DNA from: Epilithonimonas sp. JDS
Lineage (GTDB): Bacteria > Bacteroidota > Bacteroidia > Flavobacteriales > Weeksellaceae
NCBI RefSeq assembly: GCF_021261315.1
Contig: NZ_JAJSAX010000001.1
Span: 806,001-870,000 of the forward strand
Direction: 5' to 3'
Length of the DNA: 64,000 nucleotides
The position numbers and the translations under genes are program-made. Shown piece after piece: positions 28,880 through 37,880 of the stretch (positions within the stretch are counted from its first letter, which is position 1; every line of letters begins with the position of its first letter). The notes beneath the pieces are model-generated. The model saw only the letters and a list, made by a program, of their open reading frames with translations. It did no database searches and was not told the DNA's origin.

Positions 28880-29176
28880 ATGAATTCTAAGAAAAAATAT
28901 AAAAAAGAGCTTCTGAAATCTTTAAAATATATGGAAGCGGCGGAAAGTACTTCTCTGAAAGTGATGACCAACCTAATGCTTCTAAAAGAGTTGAAGGAAA
29001 ATAACATCAGCTTCAAAAAAGGCGATGTCTTTTCTTTTGAAGACAATATCTTCGACTACAGCGAGGACAAAAACGTCCGCATTCTTGCCAAACTTCGCAA
29101 GAAGACGATGAAGGCAATGAACAAGCTGGTTGAGAATAATAATTTCAAGGATAAGGAGCTGAAGTTTTTGGCTTAG
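28880..29176 (+). CDS. Small basic hypothetical protein
   Basis: A 98-residue, Lys-rich, predicted helical protein beginning MNSKKKYKKELLKSLKYMEA. It is divergent from glyA, has an A-rich leader, and is followed by a bidirectional hairpin terminator, all of which supports a real gene. I recognise no domain. The alternating charged residues suggest coiled-coil or helical hairpin structure. No function is proposed. Confidence 0.6.
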   Translation: MNSKKKYKKELLKSLKYMEAAESTSLKVMTNLMLLKELKENNISFKKGDVFSFEDNIFDYSEDKNVRILAKLRKKTMKAMNKLVENNNFKDKELKFLA

Positions 29177-29281
29177 GCTTTTTTTGGTCTTCGAGAGCCT
29201 CAGACTGACACTAACCACCCCGACCAAAATTCTTTGAATTTTCGTCGCCCCTCCACAGGAGGGGAATTTTTGGAAAAAAAT

Positions 29282-29310
29282 AATTCCCTTCGAGCTGAAG
29301 GGAATTTTTA
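29282..29310. terminator. Bidirectional terminator
   Basis: AATTCCCTTC (29282-29291), loop GAGCT, GAAGGGAATT (29297-29306) give a perfect 10-bp stem. A T-rich run follows on the plus strand and an A-rich run precedes it, so it can serve both the small gene on the left and the DUF72 gene on the right, which converge here. Confidence 0.8.
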
Positions 29311-29326
29311 TTTTCTTTAATATCAT

Positions 29327-30214
29327 TTAAAACAAAGTCGGCTGACCATCTGCCATTACAGGAATGTGAATATCTGTTTTCCAATCTTCATTCATTTTTT
29401 GAATTAAATGGGAAGATAATAGCGGCGAAGCTTTTTCGATGTTTTGATGAACGAAGAAGTACAAATTCTGCAATCCTTCTTTTTTCCATTTGGTCAATCT
29501 CTTTAGCCAATCTTCCAATCTTTCGTAATCACTTTCTGCGTTTGCACCAACGTAACGAATGAAAGCGTTTGGCGTCGTCAATCGCATATGCAACATATCT
29601 CGTCTTCCGGCTGTATCGACAATAATGTTTGTGATGTTATTCATTTCAAACAATTCACAAACAGTGTTGAAAACCTCTCCATCCGTAAACCATTCGGTGT
29701 TTCTGAGTTCAATGGCTAAAGGCACTTCTTTTGGCCAATCTTTTACAAATTTCTCCAATCGCTCATAGTCTTTCGGCTTGAAGTTATCGTGAAGCTGCAG
29801 AAAAACCATTCCTAATTTCTCATCAAAATTCAGAACTGCTGAAGCGAATTGCGTTACCACATCTGTGATATTCAGCAATCTTCGGAAGTGGGAAACTGTG
29901 TTGGTGATCTTCGGGAAGAACTTGAAATCTTTTGGTGTTTTCTCTTTCCAGGTCTGGACTTGTTCGGCAGTTGGCATTCCGTAGAACGTCGCATTCAACT
30001 CAATCGAATTGAATTGTGTGGAATAATAGGTCAACTCATCTTTGGTTCCTTTCGGATAAAAGCCTTTGAGGTCGGTCTTGTTCCATTTAGCACAACCGAT
30101 TGAGATATTCTCAAGCCCTTTTTTATTCTGTTCGAGAATGAATTTGGTTTGAGGATGGTCTTTTGGCAATGTAAAATCTATCTGTGAAGGATCTGGGACT
30201 TGTCCGAATTTCAT
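29327..30214 (-). CDS. DUF72 (YecE-like) family protein
   Basis: A 295-residue TIM-barrel-like protein of the DUF72 family. The diagnostic start GCAKWNKTDLKGFYPKGTK, the segment FNSIELNATFYGMPT and the later FFPKITNTVSHFRRL are as expected. The biochemical role of the family is not settled. It lies alone between terminators, 90 nt downstream of the T9SS protein gene, and is probably its own unit. Confidence 0.9.
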   Translation of the reverse strand: MKFGQVPDPSQIDFTLPKDHPQTKFILEQNKKGLENISIGCAKWNKTDLKGFYPKGTKDELTYYSTQFNSIELNATFYGMPTAEQVQTWKEKTPKDFKFFPKITNTVSHFRRLLNITDVVTQFASAVLNFDEKLGMVFLQLHDNFKPKDYERLEKFVKDWPKEVPLAIELRNTEWFTDGEVFNTVCELFEMNNITNIIVDTAGRRDMLHMRLTTPNAFIRYVGANAESDYERLEDWLKRLTKWKKEGLQNLYFFVHQNIEKASPLLSSHLIQKMNEDWKTDIHIPVMADGQPTLF

Positions 30215-30250
30215 TGGAATTGAGTTTAAAGTTCGAGGTTTAAAGTTAAC

Positions 30251-30285
30251 AAAAAAACCACCTCGTTTTGCAACAAGATGGTTTT
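30251..30285 (-). terminator. Terminator of the leucine-rich T9SS gene
   Basis: On the minus strand AACCATCTTGTT pairs with AACGAGGTGGTT (with two G-U pairs) around a 4-nt loop and is followed by seven Ts. It is 20 nt after the stop of the gene at 30305. Confidence 0.75.
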
Positions 30286-30304
30286 AATTTGAAAATGTGA
30301 AAGT

Positions 30305-32242
30305 TTAGTTCTTAATAATTTTTCTGATATCATCCGACATCTCAGTTTTTATTCTCAAATAATATATTCCTTGTGGATATTGAGAGACATTAACATTAAT
30401 CTCTTTCTGTGAAGCATTTTGATTGAGAATCAATTTCCCTTGCACGTCATATATAATAATGTTTTTAATACTGTTTGCAGATTTTACGGAAACTATATCC
30501 CTTGCAGGATTAGGGTACACACTTACAGAATTCTTACCTGAATCTTGAGTTGCAAGGGTACTATCGCAATCGGAATTAACTACTGCATCAGGATACTTTC
30601 CACGTATTTCGTTTATTTGAAATTGATCCGCACATATTGTTGCTGTGGTAGTGGATGCTAATGAAACATTTTCTGCTGCACCATTTTTAATATTTAAGTC
30701 GGATAATTTTTCATTATAATCAAACATTAAATTTTCTAAATTATGGCAGTCTGAAAGATCTAATGTAGTAATTTGCGTATGTTCCAATGTCAAATTTTTC
30801 AATGAGCTGCAATCTTTAAAATTGACACTTTCCAAAACATTGAACTGATCAAAATAAGCGTTTCCAAAGGAGAAATCAGTAAGGCTACTACAATTTTCAA
30901 AATTTAATTTCTTAAGTTTTGTCTGCTGGCTGATTTCAATATCTTTTAACAAAATACAATTTTTCGCATTAATTTCCAATAGATTAGGCTCTGGCGTATA
31001 TGAATTATTGCGATACAATCCAGCTTTTAGAGTAGTCAACTTATAAAGGTCGCTAACGGTCAATGAGGTCATATTAGAAGTTGTATTAGAAACATTCACA
31101 TATTCAAGACTAAGATTATGTGCAAAACTTACATTGCTTATTTTCTGATTAAATGCTTTTAGCACTTTAAGCGAGGGTAATCCGGCTAAATTTATCGAAC
31201 CAACATCTCCAAAAATGACATCCGTATTAGGATATCCTGTATAATAGATATATCTGTTGTAATAGGCACAGTCCAGTTCCTCCAAACTTGTTAATCCTGC
31301 TGCAGAAAAATCTATTGATGGCATATTAAGCCCCTTTATTTTTTTGAGCGAAGAACAGCCATTAAGATTAGCTGAAGTAACATAAACTGCATGACTATCA
31401 TAATAATCTCCACTGCAAGAGATTTCTTGTAAAGCAGTACAATTATTGGCTATTAGCGCCACATTTTGATCATAATTGAACCCATCCTGATGATTTTTAA
31501 TAGTAATGTTTTGCAAAGAAGCCATATCCGGAACAGAAAGCTTATTTAATCCATAACAGCCATCAATGGTAATAGAACTAAAGTTTTGGTTTTCAAAATA
31601 CAATTCACTTATTAGCATGTCATTCAAAACCAGGGCGCCATTGAGTTGTGGATTATTTTTAATTCTAAAAATCGCTGAACCCATTAAATAAGGGTGATAT
31701 GCTGCACTAATATCATCAATACTAACTATACCTGGGCAATCATCTATCGTAAAATCTACAGGATAAAAGCCAGTATCATAATAATTACCATTAAAAGATT
31801 CCTCAATTTTATACCATCTTTGGTTGCAGATCACTTTTTTTATCATATTATTATTTACAAAGCTGATACTTGCATTCGAAGTATCTGTAATGTATAATTC
31901 TTCAAGATTTGTAAATAATAATGCGTCACTTATATTATCCGGAAGGTGACTGAAATAATAAGAATAATCAATTTCCATATTATCAGGGTAGTCCGTATAC
32001 TTCTTTGTTTCATCAATTTTCACATTCAGGATTGCGACATTCTGTGCTTCTGAGAGCTGGATTATACCGTCATCATTGGCATCAATAGCAATGGAATTGC
32101 CATCACTATCCTTAGCAATCTCATTGTCCAAATTGGAACTCAGCATCAAAGCCTTAAACTTTGCATCAGAAAAATTGACAGTTTGAGAATAAGCTGTAGA
32201 AAATAAGCCCATTAATAGAGCATATAAAATTTTAAATTTCAT
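30305..32242 (-). CDS. T9SS-secreted leucine-rich repeat-like protein
   Basis: A 645-residue protein with a signal peptide (FKILYALLMGLFSTAYSQ), a calcium-site-like segment near residue 45 to 65 (DSDGN, DANDDGIIQLSEA), then about 20 irregular leucine-rich units of the form LxxLxxxNCxxLxxI (for example CTALQEISCSG, CSSLKKIKGL, CSSLTDFSF). The C-terminus is a type A T9SS sorting domain starting SVYPNPARDIVSV and ending YYLRIKTEMSDDIRKIIKN. It should be exported across the outer membrane and attached or released at the surface. Ligand unknown. Confidence 0.88.
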   Translation of the reverse strand: MKFKILYALLMGLFSTAYSQTVNFSDAKFKALMLSSNLDNEIAKDSDGNSIAIDANDDGIIQLSEAQNVAILNVKIDETKKYTDYPDNMEIDYSYYFSHLPDNISDALLFTNLEELYITDTSNASISFVNNNMIKKVICNQRWYKIEESFNGNYYDTGFYPVDFTIDDCPGIVSIDDISAAYHPYLMGSAIFRIKNNPQLNGALVLNDMLISELYFENQNFSSITIDGCYGLNKLSVPDMASLQNITIKNHQDGFNYDQNVALIANNCTALQEISCSGDYYDSHAVYVTSANLNGCSSLKKIKGLNMPSIDFSAAGLTSLEELDCAYYNRYIYYTGYPNTDVIFGDVGSINLAGLPSLKVLKAFNQKISNVSFAHNLSLEYVNVSNTTSNMTSLTVSDLYKLTTLKAGLYRNNSYTPEPNLLEINAKNCILLKDIEISQQTKLKKLNFENCSSLTDFSFGNAYFDQFNVLESVNFKDCSSLKNLTLEHTQITTLDLSDCHNLENLMFDYNEKLSDLNIKNGAAENVSLASTTTATICADQFQINEIRGKYPDAVVNSDCDSTLATQDSGKNSVSVYPNPARDIVSVKSANSIKNIIIYDVQGKLILNQNASQKEINVNVSQYPQGIYYLRIKTEMSDDIRKIIKN

Positions 32243-32378
32243 TACTTGTGTTTATTATCCGTAAATATAATATTTTACCGAAAAAAATCAACTAACAAAC
32301 TAGAATTTGCGTAATATAAATTAGAGTTTGCAGTACAATTACAAACTGTATTCTCCCAAACATCTTTGCTAAAATAAT

Positions 32379-32415
32379 TAAAAAACCATCTCGCTCTACA
32401 CGAAATGGTTTTTAT
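32379..32415 (-). terminator. Terminator after nrdA
   Basis: Minus strand AACCATTTCG and CGAGATGGTT form a stem with one mismatch and a 7-nt loop, followed by a T-run (A-tract at 32379-32385 on the plus strand). It lies 30 nt after the nrdA stop. Confidence 0.65.
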
Positions 32416-32443
32416 ATTTTTATTTTTTATCTTAAATCTTTAT

Positions 32444-34102
32444 CTAAGCTTCACAAGCCGAGCAAGTCACAAAGTTCACCATCATTTCTTTTGAAACCGA
32501 TGAACTTCTTTGGTAATACAAAGTTTTCACGCCTTTCTTCCAAGCTTCGATCATCACATAATTCACATCTTTCACTGGCATTGTAGAAGGAATCTGCAAG
32601 TTAAGTGACTGCGCCTGGTCGATATATTGTTGTCTTTGAGCCGCCTGAGAAACGATTTCCATTGGAGAGATCTCTCTGAACGTTTTGAATACCGCTTTTT
32701 CCTCATCAGACAAACCTTCAAGATGTTGTACAGAACCGTGGTTCAACATAATTGTTCTCCAGGTTTCTTCGTTGTCCAAACCTTTTTCATCAAGCAATTT
32801 TGCCAAATATTTGTTCTTACGCATAAAGTTTCCTTTTGCCAGACCAGCTTTGTAATAGTTGGAAGCGAAAGGCTCGATTCCAGGAGACGTTTGTCCAAGG
32901 ATTGCAGAACTTGAAGTGGTTGGTGCGATTGCCATCAACGTCGTGTTTCTCAATCCATAACCTTTCAACATATCTGGTTCGCCGTAGATGTTCGCCAATT
33001 CTTTGGAAGCAATCTCAGACTGCTCTTTGATGTGACGGAACGCTCTCGCATTGAACTGAGTCGCCTCGAAACTTTCGAACGGGATCATATTTTTCTGCAA
33101 ATAAGAATGGTATCCTAAAACACCCAAACCTAAAGCTCGGTGACGCATTGCAAAATTTCTAGCTGAAGTCAGATAATAATTCCCTTCAGTTTTATCAATG
33201 AATTCTGATAGAACTGCATCTAAGAAATAGATTGCCAATTTCACAGCGTTTGTATCTTTCCACTCGTCGTACAATTCCAGGTTCATAGAAGACAGACAAC
33301 AGATGAACGATTCGTTAGCCGTTGAAGGCAACATGATCTCGGAACAAAGATTACTTGCGTTCACCATCAATCCGGAATCTTTGTAGACCTGCGGCTTGTT
33401 TCTGTTCACATTATCCGTGAAGAAAATGTAAGGCAAACCTTTCTGCTGACGGCTTTCCAAAACTCTTGCCCAGATCTTACGCTTGTCCGCATCACCATCG
33501 ATCATATCCTGCATCCAGTAATCCGGAACACAAATCCCTGTAAACAAGTTTTGGATCGGACTTCCAATATCTTTGATACTCAAGAATTCCTCAATATCAC
33601 CGTGGTCGATGTCAAGATACGCTGCAAACGCACCTCTTCTCACACCACCTTGCGACACCACATCCATCGCGGTGTCATATAATTTCATAAAGGAAACTGC
33701 TCCGGAAGATTTCCCGTTGTCTGTCACTGCAGTTCCTCTGTTTCTCAATTCTCCAAAATAACCGGACGTTCCACCACCGATCTTCGTCTGCATAATGACC
33801 TCTCCCAACTTGTGCGTGATGCCTTCGATATTATCCGGAACGTGAACATTGAAACAAGAGATCGGCAAACCACGTTGTGTTCCCATATTCGCCCAAACAG
33901 GAGAAGAGAAACTGATCCAGCCTTTCACGATCATTTCCTTGAAAGCCGGTTGCAATTCCGGTTTGTAAAGACGTTTTGCTGCCGCCGTTGTGATACGGTC
34001 GATTGCGCCATCTACAGTCTCACCTTTCAAAAGGTAGCCTCTGTTCAACATTTGTTCAGACTCTTCGTTGAGCCACCAGATATCTATATTTTCGTCCATC
34101 AT
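32444..34102 (-). CDS. nrdA: Ribonucleoside-diphosphate reductase, large subunit
   Basis: A 552-residue class I large subunit that reduces ribonucleotides to deoxyribonucleotides. Key cysteines are visible: LPISCFNV (first redox Cys), ASNLCSEIMLPS (radical Cys), ICCLSSMNLE (second redox Cys) and the C-terminal shuttle pair TCSACEA. There is no N-terminal ATP-cone domain, so the usual activity site is absent and dATP inhibition through it is not expected. The partner gene nrdB lies 518 nt upstream on the same strand, separated by repeats. Confidence 0.96.
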   Translation of the reverse strand: MMDENIDIWWLNEESEQMLNRGYLLKGETVDGAIDRITTAAAKRLYKPELQPAFKEMIVKGWISFSSPVWANMGTQRGLPISCFNVHVPDNIEGITHKLGEVIMQTKIGGGTSGYFGELRNRGTAVTDNGKSSGAVSFMKLYDTAMDVVSQGGVRRGAFAAYLDIDHGDIEEFLSIKDIGSPIQNLFTGICVPDYWMQDMIDGDADKRKIWARVLESRQQKGLPYIFFTDNVNRNKPQVYKDSGLMVNASNLCSEIMLPSTANESFICCLSSMNLELYDEWKDTNAVKLAIYFLDAVLSEFIDKTEGNYYLTSARNFAMRHRALGLGVLGYHSYLQKNMIPFESFEATQFNARAFRHIKEQSEIASKELANIYGEPDMLKGYGLRNTTLMAIAPTTSSSAILGQTSPGIEPFASNYYKAGLAKGNFMRKNKYLAKLLDEKGLDNEETWRTIMLNHGSVQHLEGLSDEEKAVFKTFREISPMEIVSQAAQRQQYIDQAQSLNLQIPSTMPVKDVNYVMIEAWKKGVKTLYYQRSSSVSKEMMVNFVTCSACEA

Positions 34103-34620
34103 AACTTTTATATTTTGCTTATTGTATTGGCTTATTGTTTTTTAAATCATTTTTTGGGCGCCTATTTCCGTCTTCCGTTCCCTCCCGATTTTACATCGGG
34201 ATCCACTCAAAGAGTTTATACTGAGCCTGTCGAAGTAGGGCGCGCTTCGCCACTATTGACGATTTCACATAAAAAAGAAAACTCCAAGAATTATAAATCG
34301 TTCTCAAAATTTTCTTTCTCACACCTTTCTCAGTTTGAAACTTTGAAAGGATTTGTTTATAAATTCAAGCTCATTATGTCGGTGCTTCGCACCTTAAATC
34401 TGCTGTGTTTAAATTTTCTACCAATATGTCACGACTTCGTCGCTTTCTATTTTCACTTTTGTCATTCCGTAGGAATCTCGACAGCTTTCTTCAGATTCAC
34501 ACGGAATGACAAATATTATGTTTTTCGGATCTTGAAACCCTTCGACTCCGCTCAGGATGACACGTTAATATAAAAAACGCAGATTCTTCCAGCTTCAGAC
34601 ATCCAGCTTCCTGACTTTAA
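34103..34620. repeat. Spacer between nrdB and nrdA filled with hairpin repeats
   Basis: No gene. The spacer is a mosaic of short inverted repeats: CCCGAT/ATCGGG at 34184-34201, GGTGC-TTC-GCACC at 34381-34393, GTCATTCCGT (34461-34470) with ACGGAATGAC (34501-34510), and CCTTCGACTCCGCTCAGGAT at 34539-34558. A segment ACTGAGCCTGTCGAAGTA (34220-34237) recurs in inverted orientation at 36963-36980. These look like dispersed REP/BIME-like intergenic repeats of the genome. A plus-strand open frame across the region is antisense and not a gene. Confidence 0.7.
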
Positions 34621-35595
34621 TTAAAACAAATCGTTCGCAGTAATACTTTTATCGTGTTTTGTATAATCTACCGGACGTTTTGCGAAGAAATCATCCATAG
34701 AGTTGGCGAAAACCTCTTCTTCGAACCAAACCATTGGCTTGTAATCTTCCTGGGAAACATTGTATCTTGTTTTCACACCGATTTTCTTCAAAGAGTCATC
34801 TACTCTGTATTTCATAAAATCAAGAAGGTTCTTTTTGGACACTTTCTGCAATTCACCTTGCTCGAAGATCCAGTCCAGAATGTTAGATTCCATCTCAATA
34901 GATTCTTCTACCAAGTCATAGATCGCTTCGATATCCTCATCTGTCAACAGATCAGGTTGCTCTTCACGGATCTTGTTGATCAAATAAATCCCACCATTGG
35001 CGTGGATCTGCTCATCTACAGAAGTCCAAGCGATGATGTTGGACACATTTTTCATATAACCTTGGAATCTTGTAAACGATAAAATAATCGCAAACTGACT
35101 GAACAACGAAACATTCTCAATCAAAATACTGAATAGCAATAATGAAGAAACATAAGCTTTCGGGTCTTGGGAATTGGCGTTTTTCAACATCTTTCCAAGA
35201 TATTCGATTCTGTTTTTTACAGCTGGAACATTGACCACTTCCAAGAAGTCGTCGTTGTAACCCAATACTTCCAACAATCTGGAGTAAGCTTCGGAATGAC
35301 GAAATTCGCATTCTGCGAAAGTTGCGCCTAGACCGTTAAGTTCCGGCTTCGGAAGGTGGTCATAAAGATTTCCCCAGAAGGTCTTTACGTTGACCTCGAT
35401 CTGAGCGATTGCCAGCAAAGCATTCTTCACGGCGTTTTTCTCGTGAGGCTCCAGCTGGGAATGGAAATCCTGAACATCGGCTGTGAAATCCACTTCGGAA
35501 TGCACCCAATAAGACTTGTTGATAGCCTCTACAAATTGCATCACTTCTGGATATTCAAAAGGTTTGTAGCTTATTCTTTTATCGAAAATTCCCAT
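34621..35595 (-). CDS. nrdB: Ribonucleoside-diphosphate reductase, small subunit
   Basis: A 324-residue ferritin-like radical subunit. Metal ligands and radical site are intact: SEVDFTAD, ATFAECEFRHSEAY (Glu, His and the Tyr four residues after His, equivalent to the tyrosyl-radical site) and TSVDEQIHANGG (Glu and His). It generates the radical passed to the NrdA subunit. It is transcribed first, with nrdA 518 nt downstream. Confidence 0.96.
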   Translation of the reverse strand: MGIFDKRISYKPFEYPEVMQFVEAINKSYWVHSEVDFTADVQDFHSQLEPHEKNAVKNALLAIAQIEVNVKTFWGNLYDHLPKPELNGLGATFAECEFRHSEAYSRLLEVLGYNDDFLEVVNVPAVKNRIEYLGKMLKNANSQDPKAYVSSLLLFSILIENVSLFSQFAIILSFTRFQGYMKNVSNIIAWTSVDEQIHANGGIYLINKIREEQPDLLTDEDIEAIYDLVEESIEMESNILDWIFEQGELQKVSKKNLLDFMKYRVDDSLKKIGVKTRYNVSQEDYKPMVWFEEEVFANSMDDFFAKRPVDYTKHDKSITANDLF

Positions 35596-35972
35596 TATCA
35601 GCCGTATTTATCAGTTTATTAAAAATTCTATGAAAAGATAGTGATCAGCAACAGAATATTTCCAGTTTGGAAACGCGTTACTTTTATCTTTTAAGTGAAT
35701 ACAAAAATAGAAATTGAAGTCTATAAATGAAAGGGCAAAATGCGGAAATGAGTCAAAAAACTGACAATCATCAGCAAAAGTTTTCCACATTATGTTAAAA
35801 AGCGGATGGATAGGGAATTCCTGATAAATTGCAATTGTCTAACAGCGTTAACTTGTCAGATTTAATTTAAACAATAACAACAAAATCCCTTTCGTAATAA
35901 TAAACTACAACTAAACAACAGGAATTAAAATCCCGATCCCAATGTTAACAGCCATTAATCTGGTTAAAAATA
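35596..35972. other. Intergenic region upstream of nrdB
   Basis: AT-rich DNA without a convincing gene. It should contain the nrdB promoter. I looked for paired NrdR-box-like palindromes and did not find a clear one. Confidence 0.5.
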
Positions 35973-36788
35973 TTAACCTTCGGAAACTTTCTTGGAAAAG
36001 TTGCGCGTCTTGATATATTCTGCAAACGCCTGTTTGAGCTGGGATTCAATAGCGACTTTGTTGAAATTGTTTCTGTAATTTTTGGAAAGGTCTTTCTGCT
36101 CATCTGCATAAGCAAGGAAAATATCGAAGTCATACTCGTCCAAACCATAACCTAAATAATAATCTAAATTGACAACGGCCTTCACGCGTTTGTAGAATTC
36201 CTGTTTCTCGGAATAATTGGCAGTTGTTTTCGGCGATTGAGTAGCTTTTCCGACTAGCCCTCCAATAGCTCCAGCCAATTTTACAAAATCCAATTGTCCG
36301 GCAGAAAGATTCGGCTGTTGAAAGGCTGAAGGTGTAGTCGCTTTTGGCGCAACGCTGTTTGGCGGGGTTTTCATATACAAATTCATAGCGCTGTTGAGTG
36401 CTACGACTTTTGGCGGTGGATTGAGTCTTGAGACATCTTTTTTCAGGATTCCGGTTGGGCGGAATGTGAGTTTTACTTCCTCTATTTCCTGTGGAATACT
36501 GAATAGTTTGACATCAAGGCTTTTTGAGAAACTGTCGGCATTTACAGTTAAGTTTTTTCGTTCGTAGCCTTGTCTTGCAATCCTTAATTCATCGGAAGCT
36601 TTTGCCGCAATGACGAAGTTTCCCATAAAATCCGACAATACGACTTGGTCTGTTCTGATATTGACGATGCTTGCATTCGGTAATTTGTCACCATTTTCAT
36701 TGGCGATGTTTCCCATTACATATTCTGACTGGGAAAATGCCTTAGTAAAGAAAAGAAGTATGAAGAGTGACAGTAATTTGATTTTCAT
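35973..36788 (-). CDS. CarboxypepD-regulatory-like domain protein
   Basis: A 271-residue secreted protein with signal peptide (KIKLLSLFILLFFTKAFS-Q) followed by a carboxypeptidase-regulatory-like beta-sandwich: VMGNIANENGDKLPNASIVN, a LSDFMGNFVIAAKASDELR segment and IARQGYERKNLTVN. This fold is the N-terminal plug-side domain of many TonB-dependent receptors and also occurs alone, as here. The C-terminal half is predicted helical and of unknown function. A -7 box lies 18 nt upstream of the start. Confidence 0.82.
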   Translation of the reverse strand: MKIKLLSLFILLFFTKAFSQSEYVMGNIANENGDKLPNASIVNIRTDQVVLSDFMGNFVIAAKASDELRIARQGYERKNLTVNADSFSKSLDVKLFSIPQEIEEVKLTFRPTGILKKDVSRLNPPPKVVALNSAMNLYMKTPPNSVAPKATTPSAFQQPNLSAGQLDFVKLAGAIGGLVGKATQSPKTTANYSEKQEFYKRVKAVVNLDYYLGYGLDEYDFDIFLAYADEQKDLSKNYRNNFNKVAIESQLKQAFAEYIKTRNFSKKVSEG

Positions 36789-36805
36789 GGATTGTACGTT
36801 TTGTG

Positions 36806-36813
36806 CAAAATTA
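36806..36813 (-). promoter_or_regulatory. Candidate -7 box
   Basis: Minus strand TAATTTTG fits TAnnTTTG, 18 nt upstream of the ATG at 36788. No strong -33 element seen. Confidence 0.4.
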
Positions 36814-37341
36814 ATTCTAATTGATTCAGTTATTATGTGCAGTGCATTTTTGGAATGATAGTTTAACCGACTTTAAGGAGTTTTGTGATTTTTTTAGAAA
36901 TTGTGGGTTTTGGTTTTGTTAATTTAATTTTGAAATATTTTTGAACGCAAAGTGCGCAAAGGTACTTCGACAGGCTCAGTACAAACTTCAAACTCAGCAA
37001 AGATAATCTCTCGCTGATTTGGCAGATGATGCAGATTTTTCAATTTGGGGCAAAGAAAATTCTGTAATGTTTGTTTTGTTTAAAATTTCTGAAAACTTCG
37101 ATTTATTGGGTGAAATTCCAAAATATATGGAAGTTTGAATTTTGCGAAGCCGCGTAAGGGATGGTAGTGGAAATCCTTTTTGTCTTTTTGGAATCGTGCT
37201 TTGTAGACCAATGGTGAAAGACAAAAAGATTGCAGCGGACAGCCCGACCCGAGCGGTGGGAAAGCCTGGCGAGGGATACGCCCAAATTTGGTTGGTGGTT
37301 TTTGGTTGATAGTTGATGGTGGATGGTAAATTAATTTTTTG
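36814..37341. repeat. Repeat-containing spacer before ssrA
   Basis: No gene supported. It holds an 18-bp inverted copy (36963-36980) of a segment in the nrd spacer, and a GC-richer block at 37141-37290 with a perfect 12-bp inverted repeat CTTTTTGTCTTT (37177-37188) / AAAGACAAAAAG (37218-37229). The block looks like a dispersed intergenic element; I recall similar GC-rich segments between genes in other flavobacteria. A long minus-strand frame reading through it into ssrA is spurious. Confidence 0.55.
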
Positions 37342-37349
37342 TAAATTTG
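37342..37349 (+). promoter_or_regulatory. Candidate -7 box of the ssrA promoter
   Basis: TAAATTTG fits the Bacteroidota -7 consensus and lies 19 nt before the mature 5' end of the tmRNA, leaving room for a short processed leader. Confidence 0.5.
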
Positions 37350-37367
37350 TAGTCTTATTTAAAAATT

Positions 37368-37764
37368 GGGGTTGACTGGTTTCGACAGCAAGGTCAATGG
37401 GTAAGTAAGCATGCAGAGAACCGTAGCGCGATCTCTTAAATCCCTTGCTACACACTTTTAACTGGCAACGAAGAGTTCGCTCTTGCAGCTTAATCCGAAG
37501 TTTAGTAGGATCCAGCGCTTTCCCGAAGATAGTAAGGAAGCAAGATGTCTCACAAACGCTCTGTTCTGCGGCGTTTGATCCTGGGGCATAGCAATGCAGA
37601 AATAAGTCCCGAAAAACTTCGGTTCGGGATCGAAAATTTTAGAAGATAAGGTTTAGGTTGGGTGTTTGCTCTCTGCCTGGGCTCGAAAATCAATAGCGAA
37701 ATAAGCATGTAGAAATCTTATGTATTGCTTGTTTGGACGAGGGTTCGAATCCCTCCAACTCCAC
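37368..37764 (+). ncRNA. ssrA: tmRNA (trans-translation RNA)
   Basis: The 5' end GGGGTTGACTGGTTTCGACA and the 3' end GGTTCGAATCCCTCCAACTC form the tRNA-like acceptor (GGGGTTG with CAACTCC, one G-U pair) and T-arm. CCA is not encoded. The tag reading frame ends GCT CTT GCA GCT TAA at 37479-37493; reading back to GGC (37464) gives the tag GNEEFALAA, with the standard ALAA end recognised by ClpXP-type proteases. tmRNA rescues stalled ribosomes. Its 3' end is a frequent integration site for mobile elements, and the accessory island begins right after it. Confidence 0.96.
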
Positions 37765-37767
37765 TTA

Positions 37768-37804
37768 AAACCCTGTAAATTATTCATTTACAGGGTTTTG
37801 TATT
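37768..37804 (+). terminator. ssrA terminator
   Basis: AAAACCCTGTAAA (37768-37780) and TTTACAGGGTTTT (37788-37800) form a perfect 13-bp stem with a 7-nt loop, followed by a T-rich run. Confidence 0.9.
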
Positions 37805-37880
37805 TTTAGGTGCTATTTAAGGTGCTACTTTTAACTGTATAGACCCTTCCTGACATCATTTTAAAATAAAAGTCAGAATC

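Noticed and set aside
33812-34573. Long plus-strand open frame (253 codons) across the nrdA start and its upstream spacer
   Set aside because: Half is antisense to nrdA and half runs through inverted repeats; no domain or start signal.
35596-35972. NrdR-box operator upstream of nrdB
   Set aside because: No pair of matching palindromes visible at a suitable spacing.
36994-37455. Minus-strand open frame through the repeat block into the tmRNA gene
   Set aside because: It reads antisense through the conserved 5' part of ssrA; composition is not protein-like.
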